From Favolaschia claudopus (Eukaryota; Basidiomycota; Agaricomycetes; Agaricales; Mycenaceae), in NCBI GenBank assembly GCA_037176885.1, contig JAWWNJ010000066.1, forward strand, positions 1,240,001 through 1,304,000: a stretch of DNA of 64,000 nt, in the 5' to 3' direction. Position numbers and translations under genes: made by a program. The first letter of the stretch is position 1. Each line of letters opens with the position of its first letter. This document shows, piece by piece, positions 1 through 11,125 of this stretch. The notes beneath the pieces were generated by a model, which was given only the letters and a program-made list of their open reading frames with translations, was not told the origin of the DNA and made no database searches.

Positions 1-81
1 GCAGAGAGATTCTGTGGCGCGACATGCGCCGAACGGAACGTTCACGCGTCCAAACCAGTCGAATGAGAGGAATGAAGAGTT

Positions 82-635
82 CTAGCCTGCCGTCCGAGGG
101 TTCGCGTCGTGAGCGCCGCTGTCATCTGGTCGCCGAATGAGCTCGTCAAGTAGAGCGGCGACTTGAGCTCGCGCGGCTTCCTTCTCCTCTTGCACTGTCT
201 TGAGCTCAGCGTCCCTCCTGTGCGCAATTTGTGCCTCATCGGAGAGTAGGAGGAGAAGTTTCATGGAGTGGGTGATTGAAAGGAGGGAGTTGGCTGCGCG
301 AACCTATCGAGATGATTATTAGTATTCGTTTAATAAATAGATAGAGGAGAGCGGTAATATACCATAGATTCAGCCCGGGTTTGGGCCTGAAAGGATTCCT
401 GTGCGATACGAAATTTATCTTTGTCGCCGATGGATGCGAGACTGACGAGGTCGACCATGCCGTCGAGGAGAGTTTCGACCTCTAAATCGACCTTTTTATT
501 CCATTCTTCCTCGATTGTGTCGAGGTATTCGACGGAGTTTTGGTCTACTAGGGATTGCGAGGTGGTGTGCCGCTGAAGGAGGTTTGCAGTGGGTAAAGCA
601 GAAGGACGCGAAACGTCCGTTTGTGGTTCAGTCAT
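82..635 (-). CDS. MED22: Mediator complex subunit 22 (Med22/Surf5-like)
   Basis: Two exons, 635-363 and 303-82, split by a 59-nt intron (304-362). The start at 635 opens MTEPQTDVSRPS. The spliced protein is about 158 aa and contains EYLDTIEEEWNKKVDLEVE, then DGMVDLVSLASIGDKDKF, then RAANSLLSITHSMKLLLLLS and a charged C-terminal coiled coil. This matches the Med22 (Surf5) helical family: a short head-module subunit of the RNA polymerase II Mediator complex with an N-terminal linker and one long helix pair. Splicing is supported because RAESM and VRAANS join in frame across the intron. An in-frame upstream ATG at 710 would add 25 residues without family similarity, so the inner start is preferred. 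No other gene is close on this strand. The assignment rests on motif resemblance, not a search. Confidence 0.82.
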
Positions 636-2241
636 CGTTGAGTTCAAAGCATATTTAGACTTGTTTGAGTTGGGGGCTGTAGGCTCCGCTTGGACCTTTC
701 CAAATTCCAAGAACGGTCATGGGCGAAAATACATCGGTGGCTCGACCAGCGTCCTGGCGTGTCTCGACGCAGCTAGATGGCAATAACACGGTGCTATTTA
801 CTGGCGGCCTCCAAGCCTTCGAAGTTTCTCGCGTCAAAAACCGTTAGAGTCCACTAGCGAACCTTGTTTTCAATTTTCAAACGAGTACAGTTGCTCTCGA
901 GTACAATGCAGTCCTCTGAATCTACTCACTTTCTTGTGGAAACGGGAGGCCGGGAGGCTAACGCCGACCTCAGCTGCCGTTCTTTCAATCTTCAAAACAA
1001 GCGGTGCCGGAGGCGCAGAAGGCTTGAATCTTCGGCTCCTCAAATGCCCGCATCCCGCTCTCGCTGCGTTGCAGAAGCACAAGTGCCTGGACCACGCCTG
1101 GGTGCCCCTGGATCGCTGGAGCAGGTGGAATATTTCATTCGGATGAAACCGCCACAAGGTTCGCACAGAGTCAGGCAGTCGACTGGCCCGTGGAGGGGAA
1201 CGGATCGCGCTGATTATCAATTTCTTGTCTATGGAAAAAATGAGAAGGATCGTGCGGGCCCTTTATCTGCCTGGCCGTCGTTGTCGGAAAACGCGGTGGT
1301 CGGTTTGGGCTCTTGCGTCGGTGAAAGCTGATCGACGACCCTTCGTAGAGTTGGATTAGGCATCCCCATTCGCAAATTGCCCCTCGCAGGTTCGGCGGTG
1401 ACTAGAATTCGAATTCGAAGAGAGCCATGTAACCAAAGTCACGATCCACTGGCATTGAATCAATTTCTTCACCATTCAAGTTGTGTACGCTAAGTTCAGA
1501 GGGTCCAGGCCGTCTTTTTTTCAAATTGAACACACGCGTCCGCCATCCGCCCTGTATCCGCTCGCCGTTTGCTCATCGCACAGAATCATATCCTGAATCG
1601 ACGTCAGGTGTCCGCCACCGCGCAAGCATGAATATTCCCCTGGAATATTTGAGTCTATTGAACAGACAGGGAGATGTTTTACCATCGAAGGGTTTTTGCG
1701 CCCCGGCACGGCGGGACTGCTTCCGCGTTGCAGCTTGTACGTCTTACCCGTTGATTGTGCCCCACTCTTAATGCTTCTTCGGTGTAGCGCAAGGTTGCAG
1801 CGTATTCGCTTCCCAATTCTGTGGGTTCACGTCGACTGTCAGCCTGGAATTTTGTCTACTCCGACTTCACTTCTTCGACAAATTCAAACCTCCGCTTTTC
1901 CTGCTTTCGTTGGTTCGTTCACAGAACTTTTGGTCAGTTTCTGTGTGCCTGTCTCTATCAAGAGGAATTTGCAAAGGAAGCAACACATCGGGTCCGGTAG
2001 CCTTTTACGCGGATCGTCTACGGCTTCTTCTTGCTTTCGGGCAAAGAACCCAACGCTTTGCACGAGTGAAGAAGCAAGTGTCCCTTGAAAAAAAAATCTA
2101 TTACTTCTTACCATTCTGGGTCCTCCGTCTTCTTCTTCTTCTTCCTTCACTCACGTCTCATTTATTGCGGCATTGCTGTCTTCATTTCATCAGGTTTTGT
2201 CCCTCCGCCTTGCACTTTCTTACTCCAGCTCGTTGGTCAAC
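636..2241. other. Intergenic, no supported gene
   Basis: About 1.6 kb between Med22 (-) and the DUF6534 gene (+). Overlapping open frames run on both strands at 864-1331, but none shows a domain, a clean intron chain or a signal peptide. The last part, about 1700-2240, is rich in TTC/CTT pyrimidine runs on the plus strand, as expected for a fungal promoter and 5' leader. I see nothing else in it. Confidence 0.5.
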
Positions 2242-4454
2242 ATGTCCGCAAGTCACGCTCTCGATAAAACGTTGGCTTTTGTCGTTTTGTTGTTTTGTCT
2301 ACATCGAGCTTAGATTCATGTCTGTGTCTTCCAGTTTTGGAGTTGCCTTCATCGGCGTTGTCGTTGCTGCTGGGTACGTCTTGTGTTGCTTGCTAAATCA
2401 TTATCTCCCTCCTCATTGTGATTCAGATTGCACGGAGGTTTGTTGTATATCTTGACTATGTTACCTGAATTTTGACCCTGTCTCCCTAGTTTCCTGCGTT
2501 CAAGCCTGGTGTGTTTCTGTCTCGCTTTCCTCCCCGTCCGAGTCTTGCCTTGAACAGGTCTGTCCAGGTGGTATTACACGCATCAGAACGACAGATGGCC
2601 GCTCAAGACGCTCGTTCGTTTCTAGTCTCCCTTTCTCGTAGGATCGTGCTTCATACGCACTTTAGGTCGGCACTGTCATGATATTCGATACCATCCACCA
2701 AGCACTCATCTCGCACACTCGTATGCCTTCCGTCTGCTCCTATTCGTTCCAGTCCAATGTCGGCCTAGTCTACACTTATCTCGTTTCCAATTTCAACAAT
2801 GCCGACATCCTTAATCGAATCGTCTGGTGGGCTTGCTTTCTGGTATCTTGTTAACGTTGCTCACATTTTCGATTCAGGAGTTTGCTGGTGTGTTTTTTTG
2901 GCTATGCCGTCCACGCGATTTTCTGAATCGGTATTCCTAGGTGGAGGTTCTCTTCAACGTATGTCGACTACGCTGCATTGTGTCTCTCTCTTCTCAGTAT
3001 CAACCGCGATTTTAGGGTTTTACCGCGTTGCTTGTCCAAGGGTCAATAAATCCCTTTCTCGACGATTTACTTCATCTGACGATGCTCTTAGCTTCTTGAC
3101 TCTTCGTATCTGGCGACGTACGCGTTACTATCTCATTCATTTGTCGAATCCCGAATCATCTTCCACGCAGTAAGCAACGGCAACATCTGGCTCTCCAGTA
3201 TTGCTGTACGTCCACAACATCCTGCATCCTCATACTTCGATCGACGCGTTCTCAGTCGATTTTGGTTGTGGCTGAATTCGGTGCGCATCTAGTTCTTATT
3301 TAATGATTGTCGCGACGATCCCTCATACTTCTCCGAAGGTTGTGTGCTGGGTTCGTCTCGTTCTTTCATTTCAGCTGGCTTTTGACTTTAACCGTACGAT
3401 GCCCACCCAGCCTACGTCGCTCTCTCGTAAATTGCCTCGTTTCCGCCGACTTCTGCTTGCTGATTAGTTTAATCTTCGTCAGTCTTCAACTCGACACCTT
3501 CGTGCAACTCGCCGCTGAGCTCAAGGTTGATCTGAGTCCTTTCAATTCACCAGAATTCATATCTGAATTATTTCGATTTCACTAGACACTCTCCATCACA
3601 GTCAACGCGTTAGCGGCCGCGGGAGATGTTTTCATTGCGGCCACGTTGACCTACCTCTTGCGGCGTTCTCGCACCGGCTTTCATCGGTGCTGCTCTGCAA
3701 TACAACTCCCTAGGGACTTTGCTTACTTCACTCTAGTTCCGACACTATGATTCGGAAACTTGTGAGTGCCGCCCCATTGATTAGGCCCGGAATCGTCTCA
3801 TAGCCGCCGATTAGACCTACTTTGCTATCAACACGGGCGCGATTACAAGGTCAGTCTTTATAGCATCCCGATCTTTTTGGATACTGAAGAATGCCCTTAG
3901 TCTTTGCGCAATCGCATCTTTGATTTCTGTTCGTGATTTCAACCTTGTACCGGCACCAGCACATTTACCGTCTTCTCTCATCAGATCAGCACCGCAGGCA
4001 ATACGTTCATTTACATCCTTTTCTTCTTCTGCATCGGAAGACGTAAGGTTCCCGCCTTGTTGAATCGCTTTCATTGACCGCATCATCAGTGTACTGCAAC
4101 TCCCTTCTCGCCACCCTCAACGCAAGAAAGGCGATCCGAGGGGCCGCAGACGGTGTGCATACCACAAGTGAAAACCTGTCTCTCTCGCTGCGAGAGTTGC
4201 CCAAAAACGTAGGCTCGCTTTCGATGGCGTCGAAGGTGCGTCGCATGTGTCTGACTGCCGCTGCAAACCTTTGTTCTGACAACCTATTCAGCGGCCCAAT
4301 ATCTCGATCAAAATCGACACCACGCAGGAATTCAATAGGGATGGGGACGATGGGGAGAAGGACGAATCTCATTCCTCTGCCGTCCGTTTCGACCTTTCAT
4401 CATGCCCGCCGCACCGTGACACTTATCAAGCACCTTATAGTCCATAAGGTCTAA
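2242..4454 (+). CDS. DUF6534-type seven-helix membrane protein, extremely intron-rich
   Basis: No long ORF marks this gene; it emerges only when about 20 small exons are joined. Exon 1 (2242-2270) opens MSASHALDKT and joins FGVAFIGVVVAAG (2335-2373). Then follow GVSCVQAWWYYTHQNDRW, FDTIHQALISHT, YTYLVSNFNNADILNRIVW, SLLVEVLFNGFTALLVQGF, LTLRIWRLSNGNIW, FVSLQLDTFVQLAAELK, TLSITVNALAAAGDVFIAAT, SDTMIRKL, a TYFAINTG helix, SLCAIASLIS, NTFIYILFFFCIGR and LYCNSLLATLNARKAIRGA. That is the order of the basidiomycete DUF6534 family, whose members have about seven membrane helices and no known ligand. Several exons are only 10-20 nt. The join near 3280-3480 and the exact C-terminus after about 4210 are unsure. 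The stop used is at 4452. The family call is strong; the function is unknown. Confidence 0.8.
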
Positions 4455-4773
4455 GGCGTACTCCCTCAATAACCCTCAGGAGGCAAACGCTGTGTGAGGG
4501 TTGGGTGAAATTGCGGTCCGACTCTTGTATCTCACATATAGAGCCCTCGCGAGCTGAAGGCTGATCGATACCCAAGGTTGGTGGGTGTCCGTCATAAAAT
4601 GTACTTATCTCTGGAAGACGAATTCCTTTGTTGTATTTAGTTGTACTTTGAACGTTGTCCATATTGTAACTCGATTCAGTGTGTGAGAACGAGGCAGTCT
4701 CCCGCCGAGTGATTGAGAACGGGATCAAGCGTCTAGATAGGCAACAAGAAGACAAGAAAGCGGACACATAATG

Positions 4774-6593
4774 CTAAGGGATATCGAGCAATTTGAGAGG
4801 AGGAATCGGAGGAGCAACGCGAGTCTCCCTCGTCTCCCAAGGCACCGTCTTGACTATGCCGCCGTGCCAAGATGATACTCTCTTTCCTCCTAGAACGGAA
4901 CCCATAGGCTGCGCTGTCGACACATATGCTATCCCTTGAGATTCAATCACCGCGTCGATCAAGGTAGGATACCTGCGAACTCCGAAATCAACACAAATAC
5001 GGGTCGAGAAATCATCAATGCATACCAAGCTCCATAGCGCCTGATCGTCCCGGAGTGATCGATCCGCGCCCACCCGCGCTTGCGAACAGCTTCCCACCAA
5101 TATTTCCCCGTCTCATCGCTGATCATCAACACCCTTTCCACCGAGATGCCCATCGTGCTACGGATTTCTGCCTTGACTTCTTCCACGCGCTGCACGTACG
5201 CGGACAACGGGGCGAAACAGTCTTCGATGGGGACTTCGCACCAGCTCTCAGCATTGGAGTGTTGAGCGTGTACAGTGATATACTGGGGAGGCTTGACCTT
5301 TGAATAAGAATAGTTTGCGACGAATGAACATACAGGTGGAATAGGATCTGCTGGATCTATGCCGAAAGTCTTTCGAGCATAGATATCGGCGATATGCTGG
5401 ATCCTAGGATTCCAATGCATATGCTGTCCTACAAATCGCCAGGCCGGGGACATGTCAAGACTAAATTCAGAAGGCTGAAGGGAAGAATGTTAGACAACGA
5501 GATCGGAAATGGCGACGACACGGAGGGGGGTACTAACATTTAGAACAGAAACGTGAGACAGGTCGTCGAAACACAGCAAACTTTGATGATCTGGAGGAAG
5601 TTTGACTTGGTGTCGAGGAGACTGCTCGGCATCTTCTACTGTCGAAATCGTGGTGAATGCATCGGGGAATGCTAAAGAGGCCAAGCTCCAAAAAGTCGTG
5701 AAGTTTTCTCCAGTGTCAGCGTGAATTTCAGCGAAGTCTGGCGCCGTTGTGAACGAAACATCTATAGCGCAAAACATGAGAAGGTCGTCGAATGAAGAAT
5801 GTGTTTGCTTGCCCAATTTTAGACTGGGAGGGAAGGAATTCGGCAGTGAGTCGTTGGTTCTGACACTCGCAGTACGCCAACAGCCTAAAATTTCGGACGA
5901 CGTTCCTTTCGTGTTCTAAAAGCGCGTTTTACCTATCAGAGGTGAACAACAGATAGTCCTCAACCTCACTTTGACCTGATACCATTCGAGGATAGGAATT
6001 GCCAATTCTTTTTTCAGCCTCTTCATGTCGAATACATCGCCAAAATCGAGGTCCGATGTATACTGAGCGTCATGATACGAAAAGGGAGGGATGATGGGGA
6101 CTCTCTCAGTAATTAGCGACAAGTATAACAAGTTGGTCTGAAAAAAATTAGAATTGTAAGCACAGCCAGAAGAGAGGACCTACGAATGCTATTACTTGAT
6201 TATGCCAATCTTTCGCAGACCCCGACGTGATATATTTGATGTTAGGTTGCAAATTATCTGAGAATGCAGTGAGTCGCCGAGGTTTGCGCTACAAGCAGGT
6301 AATGGACCTCGAAAGTACGGTGTTGTTATCCGACTGAACAGTAAGCCGCTGTCCAGGTCGGTTACTAGATCTGTGCTTCGAGCTTCAGCTGGCGCGTGCA
6401 CAGTTACAGTGACTGTCGATATTATTTCTGGTTCAGGAAGCGGGACCTCTATCTCAAGGTCAGGGCCATCCGTGGGCGATGGTATGGCGAAGAATGGAGA
6501 ACTGAAAAAGATGCAGGACACCAAAGACGATACGACAAGAATTACAAGCCGCCGCTTGACCGGGAGTGATATTCTGCTATTGGACTTGACCAT
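4774..6593 (-). CDS. POFUT-like paralog A, catalytic motifs lost
   Basis: First of three tandem O-fucosyltransferase-like genes. ATG at 6593 opens a short basic stretch and one hydrophobic anchor (LVILVVSSLVSCIFF), so it is a predicted type II Golgi/ER membrane protein. Later exons give NLQPNIKYIT, NQVIAF joined to TNLLYLSLITERVPIIPPF, FGDVFDMKRLKKE, LEWYQVK, SPAWRFVGQHMHWNPRIQ, then ISDETGKYWWEAVRKRGW and DAVIESQGIAYVS. At the position where sister copies read YIAVHVRRGDF it reads YITVHAQHSNAE. The second signature, TDxSTxS in the sisters, is TAQPMGS, and the C-terminal GADDH is absent. All splice sites and frames remain open, so it looks like a pseudo-enzyme rather than a plain pseudogene. 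The exon corresponding to the sisters' 20-nt microexon is fused to its upstream exon. Family (PF10250-like) by motif recognition. Confidence 0.75.
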
Positions 6594-6652
6594 CTTGCTT
6601 AACACGACACAGGACGAGAGCAAGGGCTCTACGAAGGTCCCTCAACAGCAGT

Positions 6653-6660
6653 GATATATA
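6653..6660 (-). promoter_or_regulatory. Possible TATA element of POFUT-like copy A
   Basis: On the minus strand this reads TATATATC, about 60 bp upstream of the start codon at 6593. Its position suits a fungal TATA element, but the match is short and no transcription start is known. Confidence 0.3.
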
Positions 6661-7104
6661 CTCTTGAGTCGTAGAGATCGGCAGTATGAGCTTTGGTGAA
6701 AAAACCGAAAAGTAGTACCGTATATGTGTACCTCAGATTTCTTTTCACGATTTCAACTTCTCGATGGAGGCTTTGTTGGTCACGAGCAGCAAGAACACCG
6801 AGAGCATAGGCACAACACTTGGGCAGCCGAAATTACAAGTCCAATAGAGTAGAGAGAGAGAGGGATGAGTGAGTTACGTAACTACTCCAGTTTGGTTCCT
6901 CGACTCTTCGCCACCCGGATTCACTGTTTACCGGAGCAAATTTCGAATATGTTGCCTAATAGGATACATACAACAGGAAGACTAGTGCTTTAACGACGGA
7001 ATACTCGGTACAAAGTGAACAGTAAAACTCAGACTACACAAGCGATTCTGAACGTGACAGTCTGGCGACACGACACTCAACACAATTTGAACAGCATCTA
7101 TTTT

Positions 7105-8926
7105 TCAATGGTCGTCCGCGCCTAGATGACCCCACAAGACGGTCTTCACAACCCCGCTATTCCACGCGCTTACCCTTCTATCGGCGACGATGGACACTGT
7201 CGATTTATGCGTCGCAACGAATCCGATCCCGCCCGACTGTATAGCGCTGTCGATGAATGGAGGATACCTGAAAGGCGGAAGGGATCTCAACAACAGCAAC
7301 GAGCAGCCAGCAGATGAATCGCACCATGGTCCATATTCTTCAACGGTGCGACTGTGGTCAATGCTCACCCAGCCGAGTCCGTGTACTTCGTTCCACCATT
7401 CTGGATCGTCTTCGTCGCTTGTCATGATAACATGGTCGACTCTGATCCCCTTCGTCGACCGCAGCTCCGCCTTGGCTTCTTCTACTCGCTTTGCGTATGC
7501 CGACAACGGAGCGAGACACTCATTCACCGGCACTCCTCCGCACTGTTCACGAAAATCTCCCCGCCGCACATGAATGGTGATATACTAGAAAATTAATTTA
7601 CGCCACTCGGAAACGACTCTTGAGTATGGAAAGGGAACTTACTGGTGGAATCTGCACACTGGGTTTGATGAGAAAAGCCTTTCGGATGTACTGGTCTGCT
7701 AGATCTTGAACCTTGGAACTCCAATGCATGTGGCGTCCTACGAATCGCCACGCAGGAGCATAGCGTCTGTTACTGAACTCCCACGCCTGAAACGAGGTTA
7801 GCGACTAAACACGAACGGAACGCGTCTCTGACCTCGTGTGCGCAGACAAAGTATAGGTTATCGAAACACAGAAGCTGGTCGTCAGGCACGATAGATTTCT
7901 GAGTAGCGGGAGACTCCACAGTCGTCACATTCACGGGTTTTGTGTCAGCGAACCCGAGCGCCGCTAGGGCCCAAAATGTCACTTGCTGGTCATTGTAGTC
8001 TTCCGGAACGAGCTTGATCCAATTTGGTGCCACGGAGTAAGAGATATCTGACCAAAGCAGGTAAGATCCCTTCGAACAATACCATCACCGGTCGATTAAC
8101 CTAGTTTGAGGTGGATGGGCTGCGGCGTTTGCCATGTCGCATTCCAGGCAGATCGTTCAAGACTCCAACAACCCAACTCGTCCATCATTGGGCTCTCAGA
8201 GTCCTGCGACGGTGGGCATTCAAGACTGGAAGAACGATTTAGATAAAGCGACGCTCACCTTGACTTGCCACCACTCAAGTATGGGCCGTTTGAGTTCTTT
8301 CTGGAGACGAGGCAGATCGAAAACTTCGCTGAAGTTCACAACTGTCGCTGTTTTCACATGGCCGCTGGTGAAAGGAGAGAAGGGCGCAAGTATTGGCACA
8401 CGCTCCGTTATGAGTGCAAGATACAGCAGGTTCATCTAGCTGAAATCAAACGCGCGTTGGATGAGGGGAAAGGCTGATATTCACGTATTGTATGACTTGA
8501 TTATCTGAAACAAACGGTTACTGCTGACGGAACACGAGTTAAGCTGTTCTTACTCCAACCAAAGACGGGCCATCCGGCGATATACTTAACTTCTGGGCGC
8601 AAGTTTTCTGCTCAAAAGTGAGGCCCAGTTGGGGCATTTTTCTCAGACGATAACTGACCTTTGAGCAAGGCAGTAGCTACTTCCTTAACAAGCAAAGGTG
8701 TTGGAGATGTGGAAGCTGGTTTGTGGACCGTCACTGTCACCGTCGTCGCCTCCAAAGTGCCAGGTTCTGGATGATAGAGACGCGCAGCCGAGTCGAAAGT
8801 CAAACCACTACTAACTGCTGGATTTTCTGCTGATTCATCTCCAAAACCACGGAATAAAACTGTTAGGGCTAGAAGTACGCCGACAGCAACTCCTGAGGTA
8901 TGCAGACAACGTCTTGCTGCGAGCAT
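7105..8926 (-). CDS. POFUT-like paralog B, motifs intact
   Basis: Second tandem copy. ATG at 8926 (MLAARRCLHTSG) is followed by an anchor (VAVGVLLALTVLF), then a Thr/Val-rich stem. The exons then encode ENLRPEVKYIAGWPVFGW, a 20-nt microexon (8504-8485, NQVIQY), MNLLYLALITERVPILAPF, FSEVFDLPRLQKE, LEWWQVK, the Trp/Phe-rich middle (TFWALAALGF), LCFDNLYFV, RHMHW, ITIHVRRGDFRE, VIMTSDEDDPEWWNEV, DHSRTVEEYGPW, DSAIQSGGIGFVATHKST and the terminal GADDH. The H-x-R-R-x-D-F signature matches the GDP-fucose-binding motif of protein O-fucosyltransferases (POFUT2 type), so activity is plausible. The acceptor is unknown. It lies about 510 bp downstream of copy A's start and 180 bp from copy C's stop, all on one strand. 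Confidence 0.8.
8485..8504 (-). other. 20-nt microexon of POFUT-like copy B
   Basis: Flanked by TTTCAG on the 5' side and GTGA on the 3' side. It begins after the first base of a codon and ends at a codon boundary, encoding N-N-Q-V-I-Q-Y with the preceding exon. The same 20-nt exon occurs in copies C, D and E. Confidence 0.75.
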
Positions 8927-9105
8927 CGCGGTAAAAGGTAAGAACTGGGTGATCGAGCTCTTCCTTTGCCTTCCTTTTTGGGCAACACGTCAATTCACGG
9001 TCACGCGTTAACGCGTTGACTTCTTCCCTTCTCCCATTTCCCAGAACGAGATCCATTTGGAACCAGTTCAAATCAGACAATCATTACAGTAAAAAAAAAT
9101 AGAAG

Positions 9106-10955
9106 TCAATGGTCATCAGCGCCCGCATGTCCCCACAGAACGATCTTCGCGACCCCGCCATTCCACTCGATTACCCTCCTCTTCGCGAGGAACGACATGG
9201 TCGATATATCTGTCCCAACAAAACCCACTCCTCCCGCCAGTACCACTGAATCAATGAACGTGGGATACCTGCAAGGAAAAAGGTAAAACGCTGTGCAAAC
9301 ATCTATGGGATCGATGAAATGGCTCACCATGGGCCGTAATCTTGAGCGGTTTCAGAGTGATCCAACTGTGTCCATCCAAGCCGATATACCTCCCCCCACC
9401 ATGAACTGTCACTCTCATCGCTCGTCATAACCACATGTTTAACCTCGACACCCTTCAACACAAGCTCTGCCTTGATGTCCTCGACTCGTCTCACGAATGC
9501 CGACAGAGGCGGGAGACATTCATCCACCTCTCCACACGAATTCGCGAAGTTATAATTAGTGCGTCGTGCATGAACGGCAATATACTAATCAAACCATATG
9601 GTGCGGTTCACTGTCCATACTCGAAAACTCACCGGTGGAGACGGCGCACCTGGTTCAATATTGAACGTCTTGCGGATGTATCTGTCTGCTATTTCTCGCA
9701 TTCTCGGAGTATAATGCATATAACGTCCTATGAATCGCCATGCGGGCGAAACTGCTCGTTCATTGATTTCCAATCCCTGGATTAACTGTCGGTAAGTAAA
9801 TATGCTGAATTGGTGCATTTTCTGACCTCGTATGCACAGACAAAATACAAATTATCAAAACAAAGAAAGGAATCGGCTGGAATGAGGGATATCTGATTCA
9901 CGGGCGACGGTATAGTCGTTAAATTCGTGGGTCTGGTGTCGTCGAAGCCCAGCTTTGCCAACCCCCAAAACGTCGAATGCATGTCAGTGTAATTTTCACG
10001 AACCCTCTTGATCCAGCTCGGTGCCACAGAGTAAGATATGTCTTCGCAGATGAACAAGAAATCCAAAGAGCAGGAATTCTATTACTGACCGAGTTTGAGA
10101 TGTGTAGGTTGCGGTGTGGCCCACGACGCATGCCAAGCGCCTCGTTCCAGACTCCAACAGCCCAACTGGTCCACAACTGAACTTTGCTCGAAGTCCTGAA
10201 AGGAATTGCTGTGATTGACACGATACGAGAAGGTTTCAAAGCTCACCTTAACTTGCCACCACTCGAGGATGGGAATCCCAAGCTCTTGTTTCAGGCGAGG
10301 AAGATCGAAAAGTTTGCTGAAATTCACGGATGCCGAGGCATCGACGTGTGAGTTCTTGAAGGGTTCAAAAGGAGGAATTATCGGTACGCGTTCCGTGATG
10401 AGCGCAAGATACAGAAGATTCATCTAGCTGAAATTGAGTTTTCGTTCCAAAGGAAGGACCGGGGTGACGCCTACCATTCCTATCACTTGATTGTCTGTAT
10501 AAAATTCAATTCGTCAAGAGCGCGAAGCAGAGAACGCACAAACTCACTCCAGCCGAACTGTGGCCATCCTGTGATATAATCGACATCGGGTCGTAGATTC
10601 TCTGTTCATCGACGGGCGAAAGGAATTAGAACTTAATATCTTCCACCAAGTCCTGGAAAGATTCCTCGGCCAACAGACCTTTACACGAAGGCGTCGCGGT
10701 TTCCTTCACTAAGAGCAGCTGATCATCGTACGATATTCTCGTCGGCTCAGTATACACGGTTGTTGTGACCGTCGTCGCGTCCACCGCACTATTTTTCGAT
10801 TGCGCTTTCGGGTCGAAAATTTGAACTTTTGGCAACGCAGATGGTTCGAAAGAGTCTTTTCTGAACCCGCCACAGAGGAGGATCAGTGTGGCCAGCATCG
10901 AAGAAATTCCGAGCGACACCAGCACAAACTGGAATGGGCGTCCAAGCGCCAGCAT
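9106..10955 (-). CDS. POFUT-like paralog C, Asp-to-Asn in the active-site motif
   Basis: Third tandem copy. ATG at 10955 (MLALGRPFQF) leads into an anchor (LVSLGISSMLATLILLC). Exons follow the family order: ENLRPDVDYITGWPQFGW, microexon NQVIGM (10494-10475), MNLLYLALITERVPIIPPF, FSKLFDLPRLKQE, LEWWQVK, APSWIKRV, TFWGLAKLGF, LCFDNLYFV, SPAWRFIGRYMHYTP, then IAVHARRTNYNFAN, VVMTSDESDSSWWGEV, DHSETAQDYGPW, DSVVLAGGVGFVGTDIST and GADDH. The motif reads H-A-R-R-T-N-Y, with Asn at the position occupied by Asp in B, D and E, and a small local insertion follows. The TDxST signature is intact. The leader around its start codon (ACCGCGATGCT) is shared with copy B, which suggests a recent tandem duplication. 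Confidence 0.78.
10475..10494 (-). other. 20-nt microexon of POFUT-like copy C
   Basis: Bounded by ATACAG and GTAG on the minus strand. It encodes (N)NQVIGM in the same phase as the equivalent exon of copies B, D and E. Confidence 0.72.
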
Positions 10956-11125
10956 CGCGGTGAAAGAGCGAGAAGCAAGCGAGAAGCGAACAGGGGCGGA
11001 TCAAAACGCGGTCACCTGATCTAACTCTTTTCTCTTTTTCTTTGCTTTCTCTCTGTGGTCCATGAAGGCTTTGCGGAGAACACTGACATAGTATGATACA
11101 AATACAGAGACCAGTCCTGTGGAAT

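Noticed and set aside
864..1331. 155-codon open frame on the plus strand
   Set aside because: Low-complexity Arg/Ser composition, competing frames on both strands, no domain, no splice pattern.
7190..7573. 127-codon plus-strand frame across POFUT-like copy B
   Set aside because: Antisense shadow of the catalytic exon.
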